Source: Bog-756 sp050011635 (GTDB taxonomy: Bacteria; Actinomycetota; Acidimicrobiia; Acidimicrobiales; RAAP-2). Taken from it: a stretch of DNA of 41,160 nt. The stretch is from positions 1 to 41,160 of the forward strand of contig JBEKIU010000008.1 in assembly GCA_050011635.1 (NCBI GenBank). Reading direction: 5' to 3'. Each line of letters opens with the position of its first letter. Position 1 is the stretch's first letter. The notes below the pieces were generated by a model. It saw only the letters and a list, made by a program, of their open reading frames with translations, searched no databases and had not been told where the DNA came from. The position numbers were made by a program, and so were the translations under genes. This document shows positions 33,283 through 41,129 of the stretch, piece by piece.

Positions 33283-33789
33283 CTACCGCTTGATCTCGAC
33301 GAGCAGTACCCACGCGTTGATCGAGGCCGAAACGAATGCAAGCAGGATCGCGGCAAGTACCCAGTAGAGGCCTCCTCGTTCACCGGCGACCAGGTTCAGT
33401 CCTCCGACGATCAACGCCATGCTCGGGAGCAACAACGTGGCCAGGTGTTCGATCCGCCAAGAAGTTGGTTCACCGGGCGTCCCTTTTCCATGAGCCACCC
33501 ACACGGCCTGTACGGCCACGATGGCGCCGGCGGCGGCGATCTCGATACCTAGCGTGCGACTACCCTGCCCCGGTGCCAGCGCGAACCCGGAAACGACCAG
33601 AGCACTTACCAGGATCCCGAGGGTTCCGGCTGCTCTACCCGGCAGCTGAGGGTATTTAAGAATCTGTTCGAGGTTTATCGAGATTGCGACGAACAGAAGT
33701 CCGGTGAGTGCCGCCGCCGCCCCGATCGTGCCTATGAAGAAGTCATGCCAAGCCAAGTCGTTGTATGAGGCCACGGAAGAGTCTGACAC
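33283..33789 (-). CDS. Four-helix membrane protein
   Basis: A 168-residue integral membrane protein with about four helices: FFIGTIGAAAALTGLLFVAI, LGILVSALVVSGFALAPG, IEIAAAGAIVAVQAVWVAHG and LYWVLAAILLAFVSASINAW. The start motif WHDFF..GAAAALTGLLFVAISINLE is shared by a common family of small actinobacterial membrane proteins of unknown function. The GTG at 33789 is chosen because family members begin about here; sequence upstream is poor. No neighbour suggests a role. Confidence 0.8.
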   Translation of the reverse strand: MSDSSVASYNDLAWHDFFIGTIGAAAALTGLLFVAISINLEQILKYPQLPGRAAGTLGILVSALVVSGFALAPGQGSRTLGIEIAAAGAIVAVQAVWVAHGKGTPGEPTSWRIEHLATLLLPSMALIVGGLNLVAGERGGLYWVLAAILLAFVSASINAWVLLVEIKR

Positions 33790-33940
33790 CTCCCAACCCC
33801 GATCCGTGGTTATCCACACCCGGTTGCGCTGGGCCACAGAGGGGCCGGGCGCTGACTCGGGGCCCCCGGACGTGGCAGCGCCCACACCACAGATGCTCCG
33901 CTCCAAAACCCCCGAGCTTTCGGCGAGTCCGAGAGAGACG

Positions 33941-33946
33941 TACGCT
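33941..33946 (+). promoter_or_regulatory. -10 box of the second DinB-like gene
   Basis: TACGCT, 6 nt before the ATG at 33953; same hexamer and spacing as at 5133 and 20681. Confidence 0.5.
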
Positions 33947-33952
33947 TCAGGG

Positions 33953-34501
33953 ATGACCGACGTCCAGGAAAATTACCGATTGGTGTCGAGCGGCTTCGGC
34001 GCTGCGGTCAGGGCCGCTGCCCCTGACAAGTGGGGGGCCCAATCCCCCTGCGAGCAGTGGACGGCCCGCGACGTGGTGACGCACGTGGTCGAGAACCACC
34101 GGGGCGTGATCGCAAGTGTCAGGGGCGGGGAGTCAGAGCCCCTGGGCGCTGACGAGGACCCGAGCCAGGCCTGGGAGAAAGCCACTCGAGCGATCGGCGA
34201 GATCACCGGAGACCCCGAGGCGGTGGGCAAAGAAATCGATGGTCCGACGGGCAAGATGCCTGCGGGTCAGGTCATCGGTCAGTTCATGACCATGGACGTG
34301 CTCGTCCACACATGGGACCTGGCACGGGCGATCGGTGCGGATGAGCGCCTCGACGAGGAATCCGTTCTTCGGGCCTATGAGGCTCTCAAGCCCCTGGACG
34401 CCATGATCCGCCAGCCATTCGTATTCGGGCCCAAGCTGGACGCGCCCGCTGGTGCGGACGTACAGACAGAGTTCCTCTACTTCTTGGGGCGGCGGGCGTA
34501 G
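33953..34501 (+). CDS. TIGR03086/DinB-like maleylpyruvate isomerase N-terminal-type protein
   Basis: A 182-residue helical-bundle protein, related to the one at 25080-25625. Key segments are SPCEQWTARDVVTHVVENHR and MTMDVLVHTWDLARAIGADE, whose His residues (HVVENH, VHTWD) are the expected metal ligands. The ATG at 33953 is supported by a TACGCT box 6 nt upstream. It is a separate unit, transcribed away from the membrane protein gene. Probably metal-dependent; mycothiol use is inferred from family only. Confidence 0.9.
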   Translation: MTDVQENYRLVSSGFGAAVRAAAPDKWGAQSPCEQWTARDVVTHVVENHRGVIASVRGGESEPLGADEDPSQAWEKATRAIGEITGDPEAVGKEIDGPTGKMPAGQVIGQFMTMDVLVHTWDLARAIGADERLDEESVLRAYEALKPLDAMIRQPFVFGPKLDAPAGADVQTEFLYFLGRRA

Positions 34502-34672
34502 CCAGGGCGGCGGGCCACTGAACCTCGAACCATCCTCGAGACGCCCGACGCCATCACCGCCGGCCCGGTCAATGGTGGCATCACCACTGCATTCACCCTG
34601 CCCTCAGAGTCATCCTCCACGAGGCAGCCCTGTCGGAGGATCCCCGCGGTCAGGATAGCGGGACCCGGCCGG

Positions 34673-34678
34673 TAGGGT
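34673..34678 (+). promoter_or_regulatory. -10 box of the gene at 34687
   Basis: TAGGGT lies 8 nt before the ATG at 34687. Confidence 0.4.
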
Positions 34679-34686
34679 GACCGGCA

Positions 34687-35976
34687 ATGACGAACGTCGA
34701 AGGTCCTGGGGAGCTCACGCAGGAGGAGTTGGCGCTCCTGACTCCTGAATATCTGCTGGCCGGCCATCTGATCGACCGGGCCGGCATGCCCCATCTCATC
34801 GCCGCCTTCGGGCGCGACGGCATGCGAGACATCGCCATCGAGGAGTGGATGGGGGCCAGCCCCGTCTACACCCGCCGCATGCAGCGAGCCCTGGGCTTCG
34901 GAGGTGACTCGGTCGAGACCATCTTCAAGGGGTTGCAACTCGATATCGGCGCTCCACCCCAGTTCATGGACTTCCGCTATCTGGTCACCGACCACGACCA
35001 CGGAGAGTTCTGGCTGGACCACTGTGGGGCCCTCACCGATGTCGAGCCGATGGGCGACGAGTACGTCGTGGCCATGTGCCACGACATCGAGGACCCGACG
35101 TTTGACGCCACCGCCATCGCCACCAACCCGAGGGCGCAGATGCGCCCGATCCACCGGCCTCCGCGCGTGCCCGCCGGCCGGTCACCGGCTTGCCACTGGA
35201 CGGTGACCATCGCCGACTCGCACCCGGAGCTGCCGATTCCGGCGGAGGCCGAGGCCATGGCCGCGACGCGGGCGGCCACCTTCGAGCTCGCCCCCATCGA
35301 CGTGGGCGACCCCGGGCGATCTGACTACTCCGGTCCACTGGTGGCCGACCTCCAGTTCTCCGAATGGTCGGCGTCAGCCCTGCGCCGGATCATCGACGAA
35401 GTGTGCCTGCAGGGCCATTTGCTGGTCTTGTCGTTTCTGGCGGCCGCGGCCAGGCGGGCCGGCGGCCCTGATGCCGTCGTCGAATACGGACGACGCCAGT
35501 TCACAGGGGTCGCAGGTGTGGCAGCCGCTCGTCTCCGGGACGCACTCGCCCTTCCCCCCACGCTGGCCGGGGCCGCTCGTCTGCTGGCTCTCCATCCCGC
35601 CCTCCAGCCCTACGGGTACGTCCACTGTGATGTGACCTTCGAGAATGATCGGCTGGTCGTCTCGCTGGATCGAGACAGCGCCGCAGTGGCAGACGGAGCG
35701 TGGCCTGCTCTGCTGGATGGCGATCATCTGGGACCCCTCGACGCCATGGTTTGGGAGATCGATCCCCACCTTCGTTGCGAAGGTATCTCGGACGACGGAG
35801 CCCTTGTCGCCGAGATCGTTCGGCGCCCCACCGAGGCCCCGCTGAGTGATGATGTTCGACTTACCCGCTTCAGCACGGGCGCCACCCATACCTTTGAGCC
35901 CAGGGGGACTCCGGTTGCCATCCGCACATCGGATCCCGACGTTGGAACAGGGAACGGCGGGAACGCAGGGCGTTAA
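34687..35976 (+). CDS. Conserved actinobacterial protein of unknown function
   Basis: A 429-residue soluble protein. I do not recognise a named family. The first ~120 residues include a His/Asp-rich stretch (YLVTDHDHGEFWLDHCGALT, then VVAMCHDIEDPTFDATAIAT), with clustered His, Asp, Glu and Cys that could bind a metal or cofactor. The rest is mixed helix and strand with no signal peptide or membrane helix; the C-terminal ~120 residues have repeated Asp/Glu clusters. The ATG is supported by a TAGGGT box. Its stop overlaps the convergent MarR gene stop by 2 bp. Confidence 0.75.
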   Translation: MTNVEGPGELTQEELALLTPEYLLAGHLIDRAGMPHLIAAFGRDGMRDIAIEEWMGASPVYTRRMQRALGFGGDSVETIFKGLQLDIGAPPQFMDFRYLVTDHDHGEFWLDHCGALTDVEPMGDEYVVAMCHDIEDPTFDATAIATNPRAQMRPIHRPPRVPAGRSPACHWTVTIADSHPELPIPAEAEAMAATRAATFELAPIDVGDPGRSDYSGPLVADLQFSEWSASALRRIIDEVCLQGHLLVLSFLAAAARRAGGPDAVVEYGRRQFTGVAGVAAARLRDALALPPTLAGAARLLALHPALQPYGYVHCDVTFENDRLVVSLDRDSAAVADGAWPALLDGDHLGPLDAMVWEIDPHLRCEGISDDGALVAEIVRRPTEAPLSDDVRLTRFSTGATHTFEPRGTPVAIRTSDPDVGTGNGGNAGR

Positions 35977-36443
35977 TCGCGAGGCCACGTCAGTTGCTCG
36001 AGCATCTGGACGAGTTCGGCGAACCGATCCACACCGAGCTCTCTGGTGACGGCCTCCTCCGTTTCCCGTACCGCGTCCGCGACGACCTCGGCGGCGTGGT
36101 GGCCCCTTGACGAAAGGAGGAGGTCCATCCGGCGTCGATCGGCGTCATTGGGCTTTCGCTCGACGAATCCACCGCTCACCAGGGCGTCGACGAGCTTGGA
36201 CACCGCCTGCTTGCTGATGCCCATCTCTCGTATCAGCTGGCGGGCATCGGTACCGCCTTGGGCAAGGATCATGAGCGCCCAATACCCGGGCTGCGGCAAT
36301 TCCGCGAACCCGCGTGCCGCCAGCCGTTCCCTGATGGCGGCACGGTAGCGCTGGTTGGTCCGTCGGAGCAGCCACGGCAGCCGGGCTGCCTGGCCTCCCA
36401 GCCCCGGTCGGATGCCCGTTGCGTCGAGTCCGCTATTCGTCAT
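35973..36443 (-). CDS. MarR-family transcriptional regulator
   Basis: A 156-residue winged-helix repressor: QPGYWALMILAQGGTDARQL, IREMGISKQAVSKLVDALVS as the recognition helix region, and GFVERKPNDADRRRMDLLLS as the wing. MarR proteins usually repress nearby genes and release DNA on binding small phenolic ligands. The ATG at 36443 lies within the divergent promoter region with the palindrome at 36454-36470, its likely operator. An upstream extension of the frame would run over that region and is rejected. Confidence 0.93.
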   Translation of the reverse strand: MTNSGLDATGIRPGLGGQAARLPWLLRRTNQRYRAAIRERLAARGFAELPQPGYWALMILAQGGTDARQLIREMGISKQAVSKLVDALVSGGFVERKPNDADRRRMDLLLSSRGHHAAEVVADAVRETEEAVTRELGVDRFAELVQMLEQLTWPRD

Positions 36444-36448
36444 ACTAG

Positions 36449-36475
36449 TTGACAGTCTATCATATAGACTAAACT
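36449..36475 (+). promoter_or_regulatory. Promoter and MarR operator
   Basis: TTGACA (36449-36454) and TAAACT (36470-36475) form a promoter with a short 15-bp spacer. A perfect palindrome, AGTCTAT-CAT-ATAGACT (36454-36470), fills the spacer, so MarR binding would block the operon and, across the gap, its own gene. The stretch is much AT-richer than its surroundings. Confidence 0.7.
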
Positions 36476-36512
36476 CGCGTTGGTGCGGACGCACGGGAAA
36501 GGAGCCCTCTTC

Positions 36513-36749
36513 ATGCCCTACGACAGCGGCCCTCTCATCAGACAAGCCCTTCTTCGAGCGACCCCCTGGCAGCGCTATGCGATCGGTGTCGGAATGATCG
36601 CCTTTGGTGTCGTGCTGGCCATCTTCGGTCACATCGCGGGGGGTCTGCTCGCCGTCGCCGGGGTCGTTCTGCTCTGGCCAATGGTTCGGTACCACCTGCG
36701 GCGGAGCCAGGGGACGCGGGGGTCGGCTCCCGGGCCGGGGAGTCCATGA
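36513..36749 (+). CDS. Small two-helix membrane protein
   Basis: A 78-residue protein with two close hydrophobic segments: YAIGVGMIAFGVVLAIFGHI and GGLLAVAGVVLLWPMVRYHL, ending in a basic, Gly/Pro-rich tail. I do not recognise the family. The ATG at 36513 has AAAGGAGCC upstream. Its stop overlaps the ATG of the RCC1 gene by 4 bp (ATGA), so it is the first gene of an operon under the MarR-type operator. Confidence 0.75.
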   Translation: MPYDSGPLIRQALLRATPWQRYAIGVGMIAFGVVLAIFGHIAGGLLAVAGVVLLWPMVRYHLRRSQGTRGSAPGPGSP

Positions 36750-38008
36750 CCCGCTCCCCGCGTGGTTCGTTCCATCTCCCTGGGCTGATCGCCGGCCGGT
36801 CTGCGACGGGTGGCGCCCGCCCCCCGGTGACGGTCGTTGCCGCAGGCATTGTCGCGGTCGCCTCTCTGGTGCTGGCGGCGTGCGGCGGAGGCGCGAACAG
36901 CAGCAACGCGGCGGCAACGACCGCCACCGTCTACCGATGGGGGGTCGTCGGCACCAAAGGCGCGATCAGACAGCTCGAGCTCGACACGCCGCGGGCGATC
37001 GCGGGTATCAAGGGTACGGTCGTGCAGCTCGCCACTTCGAACTCGGACGGCTATGCCCTCACCTCGACGGGCTCCGTCTATGCCTGGGGAGTGGACAGCT
37101 ACGGCGAGCTCGGGGACGGAACGCTGGCGCCCTACAGGACAGAGGCCACAGAAGTCGACTTCCCGGCCGGGGTAACCATCACGTCGCTCCCGAACCCGAT
37201 GCCCTTCGACGCCGGCCTTGCCATCGACTCGACCGGCCACGTCTGGGGCTGGGGCCTCAACGGTGTCGGTGACCTCTGCGTATCCGGTCTGGTCGAAAGC
37301 CGCCCGGAGAAGCTTCCCTTGTCGGACGTGACACTGGCCACGGGTGCCCGGACCCACGCCCTATTCGACTCGCATGGAACCGTCTACGCCTGCGGTAGCG
37401 GCGATGCCGGCGAGCTCGGAAACGGCTCGACCGCCTCCACCGGCTCGCCGACGCCGGTCGTCGGGCTGCCGAGCGGGGTGAGGGTCAGCGCCCTCACGTC
37501 GTCGTGGGAGGGATCCGGAGCCCTGCTTGCCAATGGCAAGTACTACAACTGGGGATACAACGCGGCGGGCCAATTAGGCAACGGCTCCACCGCCGACAGT
37601 ACCTCCCCCGTCGGCGTCGAACTTCCGGGTGCCGTCACTCAGGTGTTCCAAGGCGGGAGCGGGGCGAAGAACGGCCAGACGATCGTCATCCTCCGGGACG
37701 GGGGCGTCTGGGCGTGGGGCAACAACGATCGTGGTCAGCTCGGCATTGGCAGCCGGACCGATTCCGATGTGCCGGTCCGTGTCGACGTTCACCGAAACGT
37801 CACCTTCGTGAAGGTCAGCTCGGGCGGCTACGCCAGCTACGCCATCGACTCCGGCGGACGACTCTGGGCCTGGGGCGACAACCGGAGCGGACAGCTCGGC
37901 ACCGGTTCGGCACGGCACCTGGCGACCCTTCCGGTGGAGGTGGGCATCCGTCTCACGCAAGTTTCGTCGACGGCGCAGAATGTGGCCGGATTGCGCCCGG
38001 GGACCTGA
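36746..38008 (+). CDS. RCC1-repeat lipoprotein
   Basis: A 420-residue exported protein. The signal region ends in a lipobox, LAAC (VVAAGIVAVASLVLAACGGG), followed by a short Ser/Asn/Thr linker. The mature part is a beta-propeller of about seven RCC1 repeats with the pattern (V/L)-(Y/W)-x-WG-x-(N/D)-x-x-G-(Q/E)-LG-(D/N)-G: VYAWGVDSYGELGDG, VYACGSGDAGELGNG, YYNWGYNAAGQLGNG, VWAWGNNDRGQLGIG and LWAWGDNRSGQLGTG are clear. RCC1 propellers mediate protein binding; bacterial ones on the cell surface have unknown partners. The start overlaps the preceding gene, which is a coupled membrane protein. Confidence 0.92.
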   Translation: MTRSPRGSFHLPGLIAGRSATGGARPPVTVVAAGIVAVASLVLAACGGGANSSNAAATTATVYRWGVVGTKGAIRQLELDTPRAIAGIKGTVVQLATSNSDGYALTSTGSVYAWGVDSYGELGDGTLAPYRTEATEVDFPAGVTITSLPNPMPFDAGLAIDSTGHVWGWGLNGVGDLCVSGLVESRPEKLPLSDVTLATGARTHALFDSHGTVYACGSGDAGELGNGSTASTGSPTPVVGLPSGVRVSALTSSWEGSGALLANGKYYNWGYNAAGQLGNGSTADSTSPVGVELPGAVTQVFQGGSGAKNGQTIVILRDGGVWAWGNNDRGQLGIGSRTDSDVPVRVDVHRNVTFVKVSSGGYASYAIDSGGRLWAWGDNRSGQLGTGSARHLATLPVEVGIRLTQVSSTAQNVAGLRPGT

Positions 38009-38276
38009 TCGAGGGGGCGGACCCGGCTGCCGGTCCTTCCGGTGGTACGAATTGACCATCTATGTGGGCATGGCACGGGTATCGGCAGGCATTTGCATCT
38101 GGTGGGTCCTCGGCCCACTCACCTGAGCACTCCCCTCGAACCGATACGGGTGGCAGCTGCTCGCCGGCTCCAGGGGCGAGGCCGCGCGCCATCCAAGGAT
38201 CGGCTGCGTCAACCCTCAAGATCCTCAGCCGAAATGCCGATACGCCCGGTATGCGGCAGGGAGGGACCCCGGAACC

Positions 38277-39488
38277 ATGAGCCGCGCCAACAGCGTCCGG
38301 GCTGCCATTGCCTGCTGCACGGTGCTCTCCGTCATCGTGGCCACGGCTGTGCTGGCCGAGGGGACGGTCGGCGCCTCGGGCACCGTGGCGGCGACGGCAA
38401 AGTCGTCTCCTCTCCTCGGTGTACTCGGTGCAACCCGCGGACAGTTCGTCCGGGACCGTTCGTCGGGGGTCGACGTGGTCACCATCGCGGTGGGGTGGAA
38501 CGACGCCGAACCGACCGAGGGAAGGTTCTCCGTCCCGGACGTCAACGGGATCAAGAACGAGATCGACGCGGCGAAGGCGGCCGGATTGGGTGTCATCCTC
38601 GATCCCGGCCTTCAATACCCACCCAACTGGGTATTCTCGCTCCCAGGCGGTACCAGGTTCGTGAACCAGTACGGGAACACATTCACGGGATCTGAGCCCT
38701 CCGGTAACAACGTGGCCAACGCGGTCACTGACGCTTCTGTCCGTGGCGCAGAGTCCACGTACCTCGCCTGGCTCGGCAGCCAGATCCCAGGCAGCTCGCT
38801 CGTCGCGGTCCGACAGGGCGGTGGACCACTCGGCGAACTCCGGTATCCCGATGCGGACTACGACGGTCACACTGACAGCTACTGGGCGTACGATGCCAGC
38901 ACCCAGGCCGCGTCGCCCGTGCCCGGGTGGGTTCCAGGCACAGGGACGATTGCCCAGGCCGCGGCGTTCCTTATTGCGTACAATGCCGCCCTCGACGACT
39001 ACGGCATCTGGCTGAACGGTCAGCTCGAGGCCGACTTCGGGACCAAGGTGCTTGTGATGCTCCCCGGATGGGGCGAACGACCCGGAGGCGCACTGTCCGA
39101 AGTCTCCAGTCTCCTGACGCTGAAGATGGACGAATTCAACGAGGGGCTCGACTGGAATGATCTGTTGGACGCCCTTCCCGATGCATCACATTCGGTCGCC
39201 TACACCACCTACCTCGACGCGCCGACGGTACGTCGGACCCTGCAACTCGAAGATCCGGCGAACTTTCTGGCCACGCTGGTGGCAGGCACCTCGATCCGTC
39301 TCGGCGGCGAGAACACCGGCAACGGGACAGTGGCGGACATGGAGCTGTGTGCAAAGCGAGCCAAGGCGCTCGATTTTTTCGTCGTCCAGTGGATGGACGA
39401 GGCCCAGCTGATGGCGACCGGTGCCGGGCAGGACCCCGGCGGTCCCACGCTGAGGGAGCTCGGCGCGGCGATACGATCCACGTCCTGA
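38277..39488 (+). CDS. Secreted GH14/GH42-like TIM-barrel glycoside hydrolase
   Basis: A 403-residue exported protein with a signal peptide (AAIACCTVLSVIVATAVLAE). The text GVDVVTIAVGWNDAEPTEGR, then VILDPGLQYPPNWVF and the segment VRQGGGPLGELRYPDADY match the beta-amylase (GH14)/GH42-type barrel; GPLGELRYP is close to the GH14 GPAGELRYP motif that carries the catalytic acid. Later MLPGWGERPGGA and the segment VVQWMDEAQLM are consistent with a barrel. The second catalytic Glu is not assigned, so activity and substrate (starch or other glucan) are inference. The ATG at 38277 has GGGAGGGA upstream. The 268-bp gap before it shows no recognised riboswitch. Confidence 0.72.
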   Translation: MSRANSVRAAIACCTVLSVIVATAVLAEGTVGASGTVAATAKSSPLLGVLGATRGQFVRDRSSGVDVVTIAVGWNDAEPTEGRFSVPDVNGIKNEIDAAKAAGLGVILDPGLQYPPNWVFSLPGGTRFVNQYGNTFTGSEPSGNNVANAVTDASVRGAESTYLAWLGSQIPGSSLVAVRQGGGPLGELRYPDADYDGHTDSYWAYDASTQAASPVPGWVPGTGTIAQAAAFLIAYNAALDDYGIWLNGQLEADFGTKVLVMLPGWGERPGGALSEVSSLLTLKMDEFNEGLDWNDLLDALPDASHSVAYTTYLDAPTVRRTLQLEDPANFLATLVAGTSIRLGGENTGNGTVADMELCAKRAKALDFFVVQWMDEAQLMATGAGQDPGGPTLRELGAAIRSTS

Positions 39489-39530
39489 GCAACGCCACCT
39501 TCCTTCAACACCCGAACGTTCCGTGGGGGG

Positions 39531-39767
39531 ATGGGCAGAGCACATCCAGCCGTCTTGAAATCATCGTACGGCGGTGCTCCCTACTCGTGGTGGGTCATCA
39601 AGGGATCGCTCCCCGCCGGGCTCTCGTTGCATCCCACGAGTGGAACCATCATCGGTACACCCAAGAGGGTGGGTCGAGCCACATTCACTGTACGAGTGAC
39701 TGATGCCGCCGGAACCCGGGCCTCGGCCGCACTCGCCTGCATCATCTCGGCGACGGCCGCCGAGTAG
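39531..39767 (+). pseudogene. Orphan putative-Ig (He_PIG-like) domain fragment
   Basis: A 78-residue frame whose bulk is one Ig-like domain of the He_PIG type: GAPYSWWVIKGSLPAGLSLH, then SGTIIGTPKRVGRATFTVRV and TDAAGTRASAALACII. Such domains occur as repeats in large secreted proteins. Here there is no signal peptide, no ribosome binding site of note and no partner domain, so it looks like a leftover of a deleted surface gene. It lies just before the tandem repeat, which supports rearrangement. Confidence 0.55.
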
Positions 39768-39799
39768 GTCCGGGCTGCGCCCCGGCCGTCGGACTGCGA

Positions 39800-39996
39800 C
39801 CGATCCCACGTCCAGTGGTGACCGCATAGCGCTAAGTGACGCCGTCATGGTTGAAGGGCGACGGCTCTCACACAGTGAGGAATTATCGACGCGCGTCGCC
39901 GATCCCACGTCCAGTGGTTACCGCATAGCGCTAAGTGACACCGTCATGGTTGAAGGGCGCGGCTCGACACCGTGAGGAATGATCGACCCGCGTCGC
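39800..39996. repeat. Tandem repeat of about 99 bp, two copies
   Basis: Copy 1 begins at 39800 and copy 2 at 39899. Both start CCGATCCCACGTCCAGTGGT and share ACCGCATAGCGCTAAGTGAC and CGTCATGGTTGAAGGGCG; small indels occur in the last third. The rest of 39768-40352 (585 bp) has no convincing gene. The layout resembles repeated terminal binding sites of an insertion element or a simple duplication, but no transposase remains. Confidence 0.65.
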
Positions 39997-40352
39997 TGAC
40001 CTGCTGGTGTGTAGAGCGCTCGGCGACAGTTCGAAAACTCGCACCTGTCGGAAACATGATGTTCATCATCGCGTCCCTTGCAATTGCACTGACCGCCTCG
40101 GATACTTGCTACGAGAGCGGCGGGGCGGGCGCTCGAAGCGACATGTTTGGCATGGAGCACAACTGGGTAGCAGTTGTGCCCGAGTCGTAAGTCGGCCGCA
40201 AGACGACTCAGTACCAAGCAGTTTCCATTTTGTATCAGGCAATGTCCTTTGTTGATCAACCGGCAACACTGCATGTGGAGCAGTGGCATGGAGATTGTCT
40301 GACTTCGAAGATATCCATAAGCAGGGGGACTGAGCGTAACGAGTTGAATCTC

Positions 40353-41129
40353 ATGCATCATCTGTCCCAACGGCAAACGTACGCTGGCTATCGGGAAACA
40401 GGGTACGAGCTGGATCTGGTCATCCCCGCTCTCAATGAGGAACGGCGGATCGGGACGACGATCGACGCCGTCATCCAAAAAGCACTCGAATCCGAGCTGA
40501 GCCTGCGAATATTGGTGGTCGACAACGGCTGTGTCGACGCCACAGCGGAGGTCGCGAGCCGGCAGTTGAGTTCAGATGTCCCGGTAGAAGTCATCAGCTG
40601 CAGAACCCGGGGGAAGGGGGCCGCTGTCCGGGCAGGTATTTCTCGTGCAACCGCACCCTACGTCGGCTATTACGACGCCGACCAGTCCACGCCGCCGTCG
40701 GCCATCAAAGCCGGAGTCGATCTGCTTCGCTCCGGTTGGGAGGTTGTCATCGGCTCGCGTCGCTGCACCGGCGCGGAGTATTCGGTTCCGCAAGGAGGCC
40801 TCCGCCAACTGGGAAGCTTTGCCTTCCGAAAGATGGCCTCCGAACTCTGCGGCCCCGTGACCGATACCCAATGCGGGTTCAAGCTGTTCCATTCGCAGGT
40901 TGCAAAGGAACTCTTCGCGTCAACCACGCTGACCGGATTCGCCTTTGACGTCGAGGTCGTGGCCCAGGCCCGCCGGTACAAGCACCAGATGATCGAACTG
41001 CCAATTCGGTGGAGCGACAGTCCGGACTCGTCCTTCCGGCCTCTTGTCGACGGATTGAGGTCGTTCCGGGAACTCCGGGAGATCAGAAGTTCTCTTGGAC
41101 GTTCGCGCTTGGAATCACTGGAGCCATAG
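40353..41129 (+). CDS. GT2-family glycosyltransferase (dolichyl-phosphate glucosyltransferase-like)
   Basis: A 258-residue GT-A fold glycosyltransferase. It shows ELDLVIPALNEERRIGTTID, VVDNGCVDATAEVA, RGKGAAVRAGISRAT, the DxD-type motif in YYDADQSTPPSA, and the acceptor-side VTDTQCGFKLFHSQVAKELF with FAFDVEVVAQARR. This is the pattern of polyprenyl/dolichyl-phosphate sugar transferases, which load a sugar onto a lipid carrier at the membrane. No membrane helix is present. The ATG at 40353 is chosen as closest to the conserved start; longer frames from 40230 or 40242 are possible since no ribosome binding site decides it. A further gene may overlap its stop. Confidence 0.88.
   Translation: MHHLSQRQTYAGYRETGYELDLVIPALNEERRIGTTIDAVIQKALESELSLRILVVDNGCVDATAEVASRQLSSDVPVEVISCRTRGKGAAVRAGISRATAPYVGYYDADQSTPPSAIKAGVDLLRSGWEVVIGSRRCTGAEYSVPQGGLRQLGSFAFRKMASELCGPVTDTQCGFKLFHSQVAKELFASTTLTGFAFDVEVVAQARRYKHQMIELPIRWSDSPDSSFRPLVDGLRSFRELREIRSSLGRSRLESLEP

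Noticed and set aside
38009..38276. Riboswitch before the secreted glycoside hydrolase
   Set aside because: No core of a cyclic-di-GMP, cyclic-di-AMP or other known class could be recognised.
39972..40190. Short open frame after the tandem repeat
   Set aside because: Starts inside the repeat, has no ribosome binding site and no family resemblance.
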